A stretch of DNA of 8,683 nt from an uncultured Chitinophagaceae bacterium (GCA_946885665.1 CAMPGT010000164.1:1-8683), one strand, 5' to 3'; positions 1-6,981 are shown, counted from the first letter of the stretch. Made by a program: numbers and translations. The notes: generated by a model from the letters alone, not told the origin.

Positions 1-806
1 CTGTTTCAAGTCATGGTACACCCGACGACTCCCGTTATTACAAATGGGACTACGACGAAGTTTGGGAGTTTCATGCCGATTATGAGTCAAGGGCATACTT
101 TACCTACGTGGTTGATGAAAATGGCATAAGACATTTTCAGAACATGGATGTTACGCGCGATGGAATTACCTACAACAGTTACATCGAGGCGTATTGTCAG
201 CCTTACGGCGAATGTATCAATGACACCATGTATTATTGCTGGAAGTATAACAGTTCGTCAAATATCAATATCGGTTCAACGGCGGCGTTGTCTGACAATA
301 CTATCCTGGCGCCTATCAGGAGTATAGAAGACAACGGCTTTGAACTTAGTTATTTATACAGCATACTTGTTAAGCAAACCGGCCTGAGCCCGCAAGGATA
401 TGAATTTTACAGGATTTTAAAGGGAAATACAGAAAGCCTTGGAACGATATTCGACGCGCAACCCAGCGAAATGAAAACCAACTTGAAATGTGTAACAGAC
501 CCAAATGAAGTTGTCATTGGATTCATAGATGCGACGAGTGTAAAAAGCAAAAGAATTTTTATCAGCATCAGGCAATTGCGCGACTGGCATTATTTTGATG
601 GGTATGACTGTACTGATACGATGAGTACTCGCGGTCGTACTATTGAGCAAGCTGTTTCGGAAGCTATTGTTTCGGGCAAAGTTCCCCTGACAATTACTAT
701 TAATCCAAATCCCCCTCACCAAATAGTAGGTTTTACAATGGCCAACCGCTACTGTGCAGATTGCAGGATGAGAGGTGTCCACAAAAAACCCGACTTTTGG
801 CCATGA
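1..806 (+). CDS. DUF4249 family outer-membrane-type lipoprotein (5' end missing)
   Basis: The frame is open from the left edge (first whole codon at base 3) to the TGA at 804, giving the last 267 residues; the start and the expected lipoprotein signal lie outside the window. A GTG at 108 is in frame, but it falls inside conserved sequence (DDSRYYKWDYDEVWEF, residues 8-23), so it is not the start. DUF4249 hallmarks seen in order are YYCWKYN (77-83), SILVKQTGLS (120-129), GTIFDAQPS (147-155), VIGFIDATSV (171-180) and a C-terminal CxxC followed by KPDFWP. The family is known from Bacteroidota, usually as a lipoprotein encoded next to a TonB-dependent receptor; its biochemical role is unknown. 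By inference such a receptor gene may lie just upstream. Several cysteines (the two in CQPYGEC, the CxxC near the end) could form disulfides outside the cytoplasm. The family assignment is firm; the function is open. Confidence 0.9.
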   Translation, partial: VSSHGTPDDSRYYKWDYDEVWEFHADYESRAYFTYVVDENGIRHFQNMDVTRDGITYNSYIEAYCQPYGECINDTMYYCWKYNSSSNINIGSTAALSDNTILAPIRSIEDNGFELSYLYSILVKQTGLSPQGYEFYRILKGNTESLGTIFDAQPSEMKTNLKCVTDPNEVVIGFIDATSVKSKRIFISIRQLRDWHYFDGYDCTDTMSTRGRTIEQAVSEAIVSGKVPLTITINPNPPHQIVGFTMANRYCADCRMRGVHKKPDFWP

Positions 807-1330
807 GAAAATCTATTTTGTACATCGCCATCAGTTTGGATGGATATATCGCCGGACCGGATGAAGATTTGAGTTTTTTAGATGTTGTTCAGCAAGAGAA
901 TGAGGATTACGGGTATGGCGATTTTATCCAGACGGTAGATACAGTAGTTATGGGCAGAAAAACATACGACTGGATAATGGCTCATGTTCCTGAATTTGTG
1001 CACGCCGATAAAACTACATTTACCATTACCCGAACCGAAAGGCAAAGCACAGAGAATACTCGCTTTCACACCGGAGATTTGAGTGACCTTGTACGGCGGC
1101 TCAAAACCGAAAGCGGGAAGAATATTTTTATTGAGGGTGGGGCAGAGGTCGTAAAAACCTTGCTGCTGGACGATCTAATTGACGAGTACGTTATTTCTAT
1201 CATACCTGTATTATTGGGAGGTGGCACAAAGCTTTTTGAAGACGGGCGTCCTCGGCAAATACTAAATCTCATTTCAACAAAGCAATTTGATTCTGGCTTG
1301 GTCCAGCTTCACTATCAGCGTGAAGTTTGA
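803..1330 (+). CDS. Dihydrofolate reductase family protein (RibD C-terminal domain)
   Basis: This 175-residue protein is a single-domain member of the DHFR/RibD-C reductase superfamily of the YyaP/YwjB type. Visible motifs are ISLDGYIAGPD (10-20) at the N-terminus, VVMGRKTYD (48-56), the nucleotide-binding glycine turn IFIEGGAEVV (108-117) and DEYVISIIPVLLGGGTKLF (127-145). The length is normal for the family. The ATG at 803 overlaps the stop of the upstream DUF4249 gene as ATGA, which suggests translational coupling; the longer frame from 761 is rejected because the family begins right at the MRKSILYIAISLDG segment. The family is expected to bind NAD(P)H in the cytoplasm, but these small paralogues are often not true folate reductases, and the substrate cannot be read from the sequence. 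No Shine-Dalgarno is seen. It ends 17 bases before the end of a gene converging from the other strand. Confidence 0.9.
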   Translation: MRKSILYIAISLDGYIAGPDEDLSFLDVVQQENEDYGYGDFIQTVDTVVMGRKTYDWIMAHVPEFVHADKTTFTITRTERQSTENTRFHTGDLSDLVRRLKTESGKNIFIEGGAEVVKTLLLDDLIDEYVISIIPVLLGGGTKLFEDGRPRQILNLISTKQFDSGLVQLHYQREV

Positions 1331-1347
1331 AATAACTATTGATTGCC

Positions 1348-2226
1348 TTAACGCCTTTGTATATAGACGGCCTTGTTGAGATAGTCAATCACTACATACC
1401 TAAACTGGCCAAAAAAACCTAGTCCGATCAGGCTTTCCCTGGCTTGTTCGTTGCTGGAAATCAATGTTGAGAACTGGTTTCGGTTAATCTTGAAAGTGTC
1501 AAATACGTGTGTAGCTTCGATAATGGTTGCATGAGAAGGTGTAGAGAAGCGAAGACTGTCTTTATAAAACTTGCTATTTCCTTTGGCTACTTGCCTGAAC
1601 GTTTTTGGAGGCAATAATATCCCGCCATTGAAGCCGAGATCCAGTTGAACATTCTTTACAATATTATTTCGGAACGAAACGTCGATGAGAATTCCGCCTG
1701 ATGAAAATTTTGCAGGCAGTCGTTCCATTAACCGCAGTTCCTCTATGGAATCGGAACTGGAGGCAAAGGTTAGAGTCTCTTTCGAAAAATCGATCTTCCA
1801 AACACCTATTGATATAATGTTTTCTCCCAAAACACCATCTATCTCATCTGAAATATTGTAGAATTGAACGTCCTGTAATTCAATCCCCCCAAAAAAAATA
1901 CGGTCACAGAGATATACATCTCCTTTAATCGAGGCGCCGTCGGCAGTAGTCGTCTTGTATGAATAGCTATCCAATTTGGCAATAGATGCGTTCTTGTCAA
2001 TAACAGTGCCATTTGCCCAAGTGGGTGAATGATTGTCCCACAGTAGTGTATGTTTGATCCTTTGGCTTCCCCAATACAAGTCGACAAATATTCCCTGCAG
2101 GTCGCGTTGATAAGCTACTTCGATCTTGAAATCTTCCGGATGCACCGAAACGTCGGCTGCGGCAGGTAGTGCACACCCTGAAACACAAAGTGAAAAAAAT
2201 ATACTCGCCAGCAACCGGCAGTGCAT
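1348..2226 (-). CDS. Lipoprotein with duplicated retropepsin-like (aspartyl protease) fold, catalytic motifs degenerate
   Basis: The predicted protein has 292 residues. A short signal ends in the lipobox VSGC with Cys18, so it should be a lipidated envelope protein. Two similar lobes follow. The first has TLLWDNHSPTW (60-70) where a DTG catalytic loop is expected, then DGVLGENIISIGVWKIDF (130-147), which resembles the 'DGiLG...iDf' flap-and-sheet end of retropepsin-like domains. The second has VQLDLGFNGGILLP (193-206), then GLGFFGQFRYVVIDY (268-282). In family members each lobe normally carries D-T/S-G; here I read D-N-H and D-L-G, so peptidase activity is doubtful. ATG at 2226 is chosen over an in-frame GTG at 2256 because it starts a compact lipoprotein signal and leaves a leader after a promoter-like element at 2274-2281. 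It lies downstream of the AsmA-like gene on the same strand. An alternative is a binding or structural relative of the protease family. Confidence 0.75.
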   Translation of the reverse strand: MHCRLLASIFFSLCVSGCALPAAADVSVHPEDFKIEVAYQRDLQGIFVDLYWGSQRIKHTLLWDNHSPTWANGTVIDKNASIAKLDSYSYKTTTADGASIKGDVYLCDRIFFGGIELQDVQFYNISDEIDGVLGENIISIGVWKIDFSKETLTFASSSDSIEELRLMERLPAKFSSGGILIDVSFRNNIVKNVQLDLGFNGGILLPPKTFRQVAKGNSKFYKDSLRFSTPSHATIIEATHVFDTFKINRNQFSTLISSNEQARESLIGLGFFGQFRYVVIDYLNKAVYIQRR

Positions 2227-2273
2227 TGTGAATGACTTTATAAGCAATTGGAGCACTTCTTCTTTTAAGTATC

Positions 2274-2281
2274 CAAATATA
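2274..2281 (-). promoter_or_regulatory. Candidate Bacteroidota -7 promoter element before the protease-like lipoprotein
   Basis: On the minus strand this reads TATATTTG, a full match to the Bacteroidota -7 consensus TAnnTTTG. It sits in the short gap after the AsmA-like gene, roughly 48 bases before the chosen ATG. I see no clear -33 TTG at the usual distance, so this is only a candidate. If real, the lipoprotein gene can be transcribed independently of the AsmA-like gene, and the start site would leave little room before the alternative GTG at 2256. Confidence 0.4.
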
Positions 2282-2304
2282 AATGGCTTCTGTCTTTTAT
2301 CAGT

Positions 2305-3990
2305 TTATTTTGACTCTGCCAGCTTTGGATTGGCGCCAACGGTTTGCAGGATGCCCACGAGAATGGTCTTCCAAACCAGGTTGAAGAAGGACCTGTCGGT
2401 TTCGCGGACAAACTCCCCTGTCGCCTTTCTCGGTTCTTTGTTACCGGAAGGGTTTTCGTCTTTGACAATAAGCGCGTTCATAAGAAAACCGCGAAGGTTT
2501 CTTTGCTTCAGTCCGCCTTTACTGTCGCCGTCCTTCTTTAACGGCACAATCCGAAGGTTGTCATATAGCAAGAGAACCTTTCCCTTACCCAGTACGTCAC
2601 TGCCGTCAACATGCGCCTGAAGACTTTTGATGTTAACGCTTTCCAACGACAACATCCCCAAATTGTTAGTGATTTCTTTCAGTTGTTCTTTATCTATTTT
2701 CGTTAGCTGCATATCCACGCTGAAATTTCCTTTCTTATACTGCGCAAGGTCAAAGGTGAAACTACTTTGCAACGGAGACTTGTGCATAAAAAAGGTGCGT
2801 ACACTCGCTTTCATGTAGGGATCCTTTCGAACAGCATCTGCATTGTTGGTTATGTTCGATATTATTCCGCTGGTGTTATCAAAATAGATGGTCGCAGACT
2901 TTTCCGATTTAGGATTGTATTCTTCATAAGATAAATCCAGGTTCTTCACGTTTATCCTGTCGATTTTGACAGGTAATTTCAGCTTCATCAGAAGCTGATG
3001 GGGATAGTTGCCTACCTTACTTTCCGCGGGAGCCGGAAGAGAACGGTCCAGGTAGACTTTAACTCTGCTGTCTGTTATATTCACCGTACCTGCTGTCAAG
3101 CCTTCTTTGTTTAACAGACTCCACCAGTTGATGCTGTCCACCGTAATATCGTTTATAGTGATGTCGAATAGTTCTTTGCGAAATCCTGTGGCCTTGATAA
3201 ACGCTGCTTTGCTCATTGCCGGCTTTAAAGAGGCGCCGCTTATCTGCATCATGTTCGACGGTGCGGAAATACTGATGGAATCCGCTTTGAGGAAATAGAA
3301 TTTATCCGGAGTTCGAAACGAATAGTCTTTTAAGGTGATCAACGCCATTTTGGCGAAGAGGCAGCGCGATGTGTCGTATGCAGTGGATGAATCAATCAGA
3401 ATATTTTTAAAGGATAGCGATACATTTTTCAACTCAGACTTCTTCTTCTCCGGAGAAAGATTGTGATGAATGAAGGTTGCACCATTTACAGATAAACTAT
3501 CCACAGAAAAAGTACTGATCTGCCCCGACAGTTTTTGATAAAGAGAAGACGTGTCGGAGCTTGTATCGGGATTGTATTTTCTCTTTTTATGAAACACTTC
3601 AATAAACGGATTCTCGATATCGAGCATTTTTAAGCGGATCGTTTTTGTGTTGAGCAGATCTGTGGGACCCAATCCGTCGATGTAGAGAGAACGCAACGAT
3701 ATGCTGAATATATCATTAGGGGCGATTTTCGCAGAATCCATTTTAGTCAGTACTGATGAATCTACCTCAAGCGAAGCGTTCAACACGCCGATCCTTGCTT
3801 TTACCACGTCAACTTCCAGTCCTTCGATGCTGAGCCGGTAAAGGCTATCGGTACCCTCTCGCACCAGTGACTGCAGCCTGGCGATGATCTGCGGTTCGAA
3901 ATCTTTCAGTTTCCGTGTTTGCAGGTACACAAAGATGCCCGCCGTGATAACGATAATGATGAACAGTGATATGATATATTTTGTTTTCAT
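2305..3990 (-). CDS. AsmA-like membrane-anchored protein of the Bacteroidota type
   Basis: The predicted protein has 561 residues. It starts with a signal anchor (about residues 6-24, KYIISLFIIIVITAGIFVY, uncleaved in appearance) followed by a long region of alternating beta strands without catalytic motifs, as in AsmA/TamB-type proteins. Typical phrases are SLRSLYIDGLGPTDLL and KMLDIENPFIEV, and it ends with a hydrophobic/amphipathic segment FFNLVWKTILVGILQTVG near the C-terminus, which I recognise from Bacteroidota AsmA-like proteins. Well-studied AsmA-family proteins bridge inner and outer membranes and help move phospholipids; this role is inferred here from fold-level resemblance only. 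ATG at 3990 is chosen because it begins the basic-hydrophobic anchor (MKTKY); a GTG at 4014 would add eight residues. It is the first of two minus-strand genes, followed by the protease-like lipoprotein after 78 bases, and is divergent from the GIY-YIG gene. Confidence 0.65.
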   Translation of the reverse strand: MKTKYIISLFIIIVITAGIFVYLQTRKLKDFEPQIIARLQSLVREGTDSLYRLSIEGLEVDVVKARIGVLNASLEVDSSVLTKMDSAKIAPNDIFSISLRSLYIDGLGPTDLLNTKTIRLKMLDIENPFIEVFHKKRKYNPDTSSDTSSLYQKLSGQISTFSVDSLSVNGATFIHHNLSPEKKKSELKNVSLSFKNILIDSSTAYDTSRCLFAKMALITLKDYSFRTPDKFYFLKADSISISAPSNMMQISGASLKPAMSKAAFIKATGFRKELFDITINDITVDSINWWSLLNKEGLTAGTVNITDSRVKVYLDRSLPAPAESKVGNYPHQLLMKLKLPVKIDRINVKNLDLSYEEYNPKSEKSATIYFDNTSGIISNITNNADAVRKDPYMKASVRTFFMHKSPLQSSFTFDLAQYKKGNFSVDMQLTKIDKEQLKEITNNLGMLSLESVNIKSLQAHVDGSDVLGKGKVLLLYDNLRIVPLKKDGDSKGGLKQRNLRGFLMNALIVKDENPSGNKEPRKATGEFVRETDRSFFNLVWKTILVGILQTVGANPKLAESK

Positions 3991-4034
3991 GAAGGTTATC
4001 GTATTCTCTTGCACTCAGGATTGAAAAAATCATA

Positions 4035-4044
4035 CCTATATAGG
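4035..4044. repeat. Perfect 10-base palindrome CCTATATAGG
   Basis: CCTATATAGG is its own reverse complement and lies in the divergent spacer. Its flanking bases do not extend the symmetry. It could be part of a protein-binding site, but short AT-centred palindromes also arise by chance. Confidence 0.3.
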
Positions 4045-4052
4045 CCGCGCAT

Positions 4053-4066
4053 ATACGATTGCGTAT
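4053..4066. repeat. Inverted repeat ATACG-N4-CGTAT, possible operator
   Basis: The arms ATACG and CGTAT are separated by ATTG. The site lies 20-odd bases before the weak rightward -7 element at 4079-4086 and overlaps the alternative ATG at 4065 of the GIY-YIG gene, which speaks mildly for that ATG being in non-coding DNA. The arms are only five bases, so chance is a real alternative. Confidence 0.3.
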
Positions 4067-4121
4067 GTCAATTTCGCGTGTATTTGTTATTTTTCGATAT
4101 ATTAATCTTAATATTTTACAT

Positions 4122-4475
4122 GTGGCTGGATCGACTTACCAGGTTTATGTTGTTGAGCTGCTGAAAAAAGTATATACCGAAAACAGCAGGTTTAGAGCCG
4201 CCAATCCGCAGTTTAACGGCGTGTTGGAGTGTCTTTATGTAGGTATGACGAGTAAGCAGCCCGCGGAGCGGTTTAGGCAACATAAAACGGGGTATCTGAG
4301 TAAGAAGGGGCATAACATTTCTTCTTCTATTGTGAACAAATATGGAACATACCTGCGGCCGAGCCTTTACAATCACCTCAATCAGCAGAAGATGACCCGG
4401 CAGGAGGCTCTGAAAATGGAAGAAAAGCTCGCCTGGGACCTGCGAAGGCGGGGATATGCAGTGTGGTTTAATTGA
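4122..4475 (+). CDS. Small GIY-YIG-like nuclease-domain protein
   Basis: A stand-alone GIY-YIG-type domain of 117 residues from the GTG at 4122. The first motif is VYVVEL (8-13, 'GIY' strand) and the second LYVGMT (38-43, 'YIG' strand), followed by the helix with the expected arginine and histidine, PAERFRQHKTGY (47-58; Arg50, His54). A C-terminal helix QEALKMEEKLAWDLRRRGYAVW (94-115) carries Glu100/Glu101, candidates for the metal-binding acid. Known GIY-YIG enzymes cut DNA in repair, restriction or homing; no partner domain or system is present here, so the target is unknown. The start is uncertain: an ATG at 4065 (136 residues) is in frame, but the added stretch is extremely AT-rich, overlaps an inverted repeat and would add a hydrophobic leader before the first motif. 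It is divergent from the AsmA-like gene and converges on the AI-2E family gene. Confidence 0.7.
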   Translation: MAGSTYQVYVVELLKKVYTENSRFRAANPQFNGVLECLYVGMTSKQPAERFRQHKTGYLSKKGHNISSSIVNKYGTYLRPSLYNHLNQQKMTRQEALKMEEKLAWDLRRRGYAVWFN

Positions 4476-4531
4476 AGATGGTCGCCATCCAACGGCTAAT
4501 ATTCCCTGGTTGACCCCTATCCAATTTTAAT

Positions 4532-5626
4532 TTATTTTTTCCCGCCGAATATCTTACTTATCCACTCCCGCAGCTTGCGGCTTGGCTTCTGGCCGGTATC
4601 TCCGATCACCTCACCATACGGCTCCAGGCCCGGCACATGATCGCAAATGATCTTGACGATGCTGAGCATCGGTATGAACAGGATCATTCCCGGAATGCCC
4701 CACAAAAATCCCCCGCAAAGTATTGCAACAATGGTCGCAAGGGCGCTAAGGCTCACCTCGCCACCGAGGTAATACGGCGTGATCCAGTAATTATCCAACG
4801 CCTGGAAGGCGCAAAAGCTCACCAGCACCCAAATGGCGGGTTGATAGGACGGCTCGGTGACCAGCGCCACAAAAAACGGGAACAGGGCCGCCAGTATTGG
4901 CCCGAGGTAGGGAATAATGTTAAAGAGCGCCGCCACTGCCGCCAGCAGCAGTGCATTTTCGATTCCTATCACCAGCAACGCAATTGCATACAGCACGAAC
5001 AACGCAATAATCGAAATGGCCCTGCCAATGAGGTAATGCTGCGCCACATGACCAATGTCGTGCAGCATCTTTTTCTTTTCGTCTTCTGCACCGTCGCCGG
5101 CAATGTGCAGAAAGAACTTAAAGTATTTCTCCCTGTGAAACAGCAGGAGGAAGGTTAACACCAGGGTGATGATCATGCTGGCGAGCAACTGGGCAGAGTC
5201 GCGGATCATACCTGTGACGTAGTCTTTCACGAATTTGCCGAGCTCCTGCGTTTGCTTGTGCAGAAACGCCGACTGCTCGGCAGCGGGAACATCAAATTTT
5301 CTCTCGATGAACTGTTGCGCCGAATGCAACAGTTCATTGGTTCCGCGGCCGAGTTGCGTCAGGTCGCCGGCAAAGCTGGATACCTGCGCGATGATGATGA
5401 AGAGCATGCCCAGCAGGATCACAAGGATTACGGCCACAGATGCCAGGCACGATAGTGCCCTGGGCCAGTTTTTGCTGTCGAGCCACTTGCACAGCGGTGT
5501 CATGAGCATGGCGAACAATATGGCGAAAGAAAAAGGCACCAGCACCGGCCGCCCGAAGTGGAGGATGGCGGTCAGCAGAACGAGGAAAATAAGTACCCGG
5601 TTAATGAAAGGTAATGGTAATTTCAT
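4532..5626 (-). CDS. AI-2E family transporter (PF01594-type permease)
   Basis: An integral inner-membrane protein of 364 residues, the usual length for this family. Hydrophobic segments lie at about 7-27, 30-46, 60-82, 147-165, 201-222, 225-256, 262-279 and 294-328. The soluble stretch at about 83-146 between the third and fourth segments is typical. Family signatures are NIIPYLGPILAALFP (236-250), DNYWITPYYLGG (278-289) and GGFLWGIPGMILFIPM (305-320). Characterised members include TqsA of E. coli, linked to export of the AI-2 signal, but others act as Na+(Li+)/H+ antiporters, so the substrate here is unknown and the family name should not be taken as a function. The ATG at 5626 begins a basic-hydrophobic first helix (MKLPLPFINRVLIF). 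It stands alone on its strand, converging with the GIY-YIG gene and divergent from the GH43 gene. Confidence 0.93.
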   Translation of the reverse strand: MKLPLPFINRVLIFLVLLTAILHFGRPVLVPFSFAILFAMLMTPLCKWLDSKNWPRALSCLASVAVILVILLGMLFIIIAQVSSFAGDLTQLGRGTNELLHSAQQFIERKFDVPAAEQSAFLHKQTQELGKFVKDYVTGMIRDSAQLLASMIITLVLTFLLLFHREKYFKFFLHIAGDGAEDEKKKMLHDIGHVAQHYLIGRAISIIALFVLYAIALLVIGIENALLLAAVAALFNIIPYLGPILAALFPFFVALVTEPSYQPAIWVLVSFCAFQALDNYWITPYYLGGEVSLSALATIVAILCGGFLWGIPGMILFIPMLSIVKIICDHVPGLEPYGEVIGDTGQKPSRKLREWISKIFGGKK

Positions 5627-5708
5627 ATGAATGGTATCTACCTGGCTAATACGCTTCTAAAACCGTTCCATCCATTTTTAGTACGACAGGAAAACGTGAC
5701 CCGCCGAG

Positions 5709-5717
5709 CAAAATATA
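5709..5717 (-). promoter_or_regulatory. Weak leftward -7-like element for the AI-2E family gene
   Basis: On the minus strand this reads TATATTTTG, the Bacteroidota TAnnTTTG element with one extra base. A TTTG at 5736-5733 on the same strand lies 15 bases before it, shorter than usual. The leader to the ATG at 5626 would be about 75 bases. It is weak evidence, given mainly because no better leftward promoter is visible in this spacer. Confidence 0.2.
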
Positions 5718-5721
5718 GCAA

Positions 5722-5729
5722 TATCTTTA
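5722..5729 (+). promoter_or_regulatory. Candidate -7 promoter element for the GH43 gene
   Basis: TATCTTTA, followed by C, has one mismatch to TAnnTTTG and lies 28 bases before the GH43 ATG, a position giving a short leader as is common in Bacteroidota. I see no convincing -33 TTG upstream, so an activator may be needed or the call may be wrong. Confidence 0.4.
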
Positions 5730-5757
5730 CACCAAATCGAAACAGCAGCATCGATTC

Positions 5758-6930
5758 ATGAAAAAAGCAAAACGTATCCTCTACAGTCTTTACCTCCTCG
5801 CTTTTACAGCGGCTTCAACCATATCGAGTGCACAAGCTCAGCGGGCAGCGCCCACATCTACCTATCAAAACCCCTTACCAGTGGCACTGGGCGATCCTTA
5901 CGTGCTCCACGTAAAAGGCGACCGATATTACCTTTACGGAACAGGCGGCGGCGCCGTCAATGGCTTCGTTGCTTACTCTTCCACTGACCTGGTGAACTGG
6001 AACAGCGAAGGACAGGTATATTTCGCCGGCAATAAAAACGGCTGGAGCGATTCGACCGCTGAATATAACGGCGCATACTGGGCGCCGGAAGTGTATGAAC
6101 AAAACGGCAAATTTTATCTGTTCTACAGCGCGCAGTGGAAAGAAAATCCAACCGATGAAATGGAAAACTTTCGGATAGGCGTAGCCGTTGCCTCAACGCC
6201 AACCGGCCCATTCACCGATCTTCACAACAAGCCGGTATTTGATCCCGGTTACCCGATCATTGACGCCAACGTGTTATTTGATAACGACGGCCGCGCTTAC
6301 CTGTATTATTCCCGCGCCTGCTACAAGCACCCCGTAGAAAGCGAGATCGCCAAATGGGCCAAAGAAAAAGGATGGTTCAACGAAATTGAAGAAAGCTGGG
6401 TGTATGGTGTTGAGCTAAAACCGGATTTCAGCGGCGTTACCGGCGAACCGGTTCTTTTATTGCGTCCGCCGGTTAGCATGAACGATCCGCAAACGGAGTG
6501 GGAGAGCCGTTCCGTTACCTCAAAAGAGGTGAATCGACGCTGGACGGAAGGTTCCGTTGCCTTTAAAAAGGGAGACATTTATTACATGATGTACTCCGCC
6601 AATTATTTTGGCGGAAAGAATTATGCCGTAGGATACGCCACTTCAAAACACCCGTTGGGACCGTTTGTGAAATCAACCACTAACCCCGTACTGCAAAAGA
6701 ACGTGGAGCAGGGTGGAGTAGTCACCGGAACGGGACACAACAGCATTACTTATTCGCCTGATGGTAAAGAAATGTTTTGCGTGTACCACGGACGCACCTT
6801 GAGCACCGGCGACAAACGCGTTGTGTTCATCGATCGCATGAAAATTGCGAAAGATGGTACGCTGACCGTGAAAGGGCCCACATCAACCCCACAACCGCTT
6901 CCTTCAGGCGTTAAAGCCGGCCGGGATTAA
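5758..6930 (+). CDS. Exported glycoside hydrolase family 43 (arabinofuranosidase/xylosidase-like)
   Basis: The 390-residue protein has a signal peptide (KKAKR n-region, hydrophobic core, cleavage likely after AQA at residue 27), so it should work in the periplasm or outside. The rest is a single five-bladed propeller domain. The GH43 catalytic triad is intact: Asp46 in ALGDPYV as general base, Asp169 in PIIDANVLF as pKa modulator, Glu264 in RRWTEGSVAF as general acid. Further family marks are AYWAPEVYEQNGKFYLFYS (106-124) and GTGHNSI (324-330) with His327 at the usual metal/centre position. GH43 enzymes are inverting and mostly release alpha-L-arabinofuranose or beta-D-xylose, some galactose; the exact sugar cannot be read here. 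No carbohydrate-binding module follows. The ATG at 5758 starts a good signal peptide. The gene converges on the GH29 gene, pointing to a shared side-chain-rich glycan. Confidence 0.93.
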   Translation: MKKAKRILYSLYLLAFTAASTISSAQAQRAAPTSTYQNPLPVALGDPYVLHVKGDRYYLYGTGGGAVNGFVAYSSTDLVNWNSEGQVYFAGNKNGWSDSTAEYNGAYWAPEVYEQNGKFYLFYSAQWKENPTDEMENFRIGVAVASTPTGPFTDLHNKPVFDPGYPIIDANVLFDNDGRAYLYYSRACYKHPVESEIAKWAKEKGWFNEIEESWVYGVELKPDFSGVTGEPVLLLRPPVSMNDPQTEWESRSVTSKEVNRRWTEGSVAFKKGDIYYMMYSANYFGGKNYAVGYATSKHPLGPFVKSTTNPVLQKNVEQGGVVTGTGHNSITYSPDGKEMFCVYHGRTLSTGDKRVVFIDRMKIAKDGTLTVKGPTSTPQPLPSGVKAGRD

Positions 6931-6949
6931 ATTGCCGGAAATCAGCAAA

Positions 6950-6981
6950 AATAAGCACGATGATATTTAGGAATGCTTATT
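6950..6981. terminator. Candidate terminator hairpin between converging GH43 and GH29 genes
   Basis: A perfect 8-base inverted repeat, AATAAGCA (6950-6957) and TGCTTATT (6974-6981), encloses a 16-base loop. Read leftward, the stem is followed by TTTG after the closing TTATT, a modest U-run, so it fits best as terminator of the fucosidase gene; rightward it has only a TT after the stem. It lies 20 bases after the GH43 stop and 22 bases past the GH29 stop. The stem is AT-rich and the loop large, so strength is uncertain. Confidence 0.45.

Larger units (their letters stand above)
3991..4121. promoter_or_regulatory. Divergent intergenic region with two short palindromes
   Basis: This 131-base spacer lies between the AsmA-like gene (leftward) and the GIY-YIG-like gene (rightward) and should hold both promoters. 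A weak rightward match is TGTATTTG at 4079-4086 (one mismatch to TAnnTTTG) with a TTG at 4059-4061, 17 bases before it. I could not assign a good leftward promoter; a TTGACA hexamer on the minus strand (4071-4066) has no partner at proper distance. Two palindromes at 4035-4044 and 4053-4066 may be operator sites. The last part (4068-4121) is very AT-rich (11 G/C in 54 bases), unlike the coding sequence after it. Confidence 0.4.

Noticed and set aside
10..13. Lipobox-like LVGC in the fucosidase signal peptide (residues 10-13 of the protein encoded at 8359-7004)
   Set aside because: The hydrophobic stretch before it is only about five residues; the later ANA cleavage site fits a normal signal peptide better.
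761..802. Upstream in-frame start for the DHFR-like gene
   Set aside because: It would add 14 residues that match no part of the family and lies deep in the DUF4249 coding sequence; the ATG at 803 fits the family N-terminus.
2126..2620. 164-codon open frame on the plus strand
   Set aside because: It lies antisense across the ends of the lipoprotein and AsmA-like genes, crosses their gap and shows no recognisable protein features.
4477..4489. Hairpin GATGG-TCG-CCATC after the GIY-YIG gene as a terminator
   Set aside because: The stem has five pairs and a three-base loop, and no T-run follows on either strand.
4637..5158. 173-codon open frame on the plus strand
   Set aside because: It is wholly antisense to the clear AI-2E family gene; its Gln/Asn/His-rich composition is what a reverse reading of membrane-helix codons gives.
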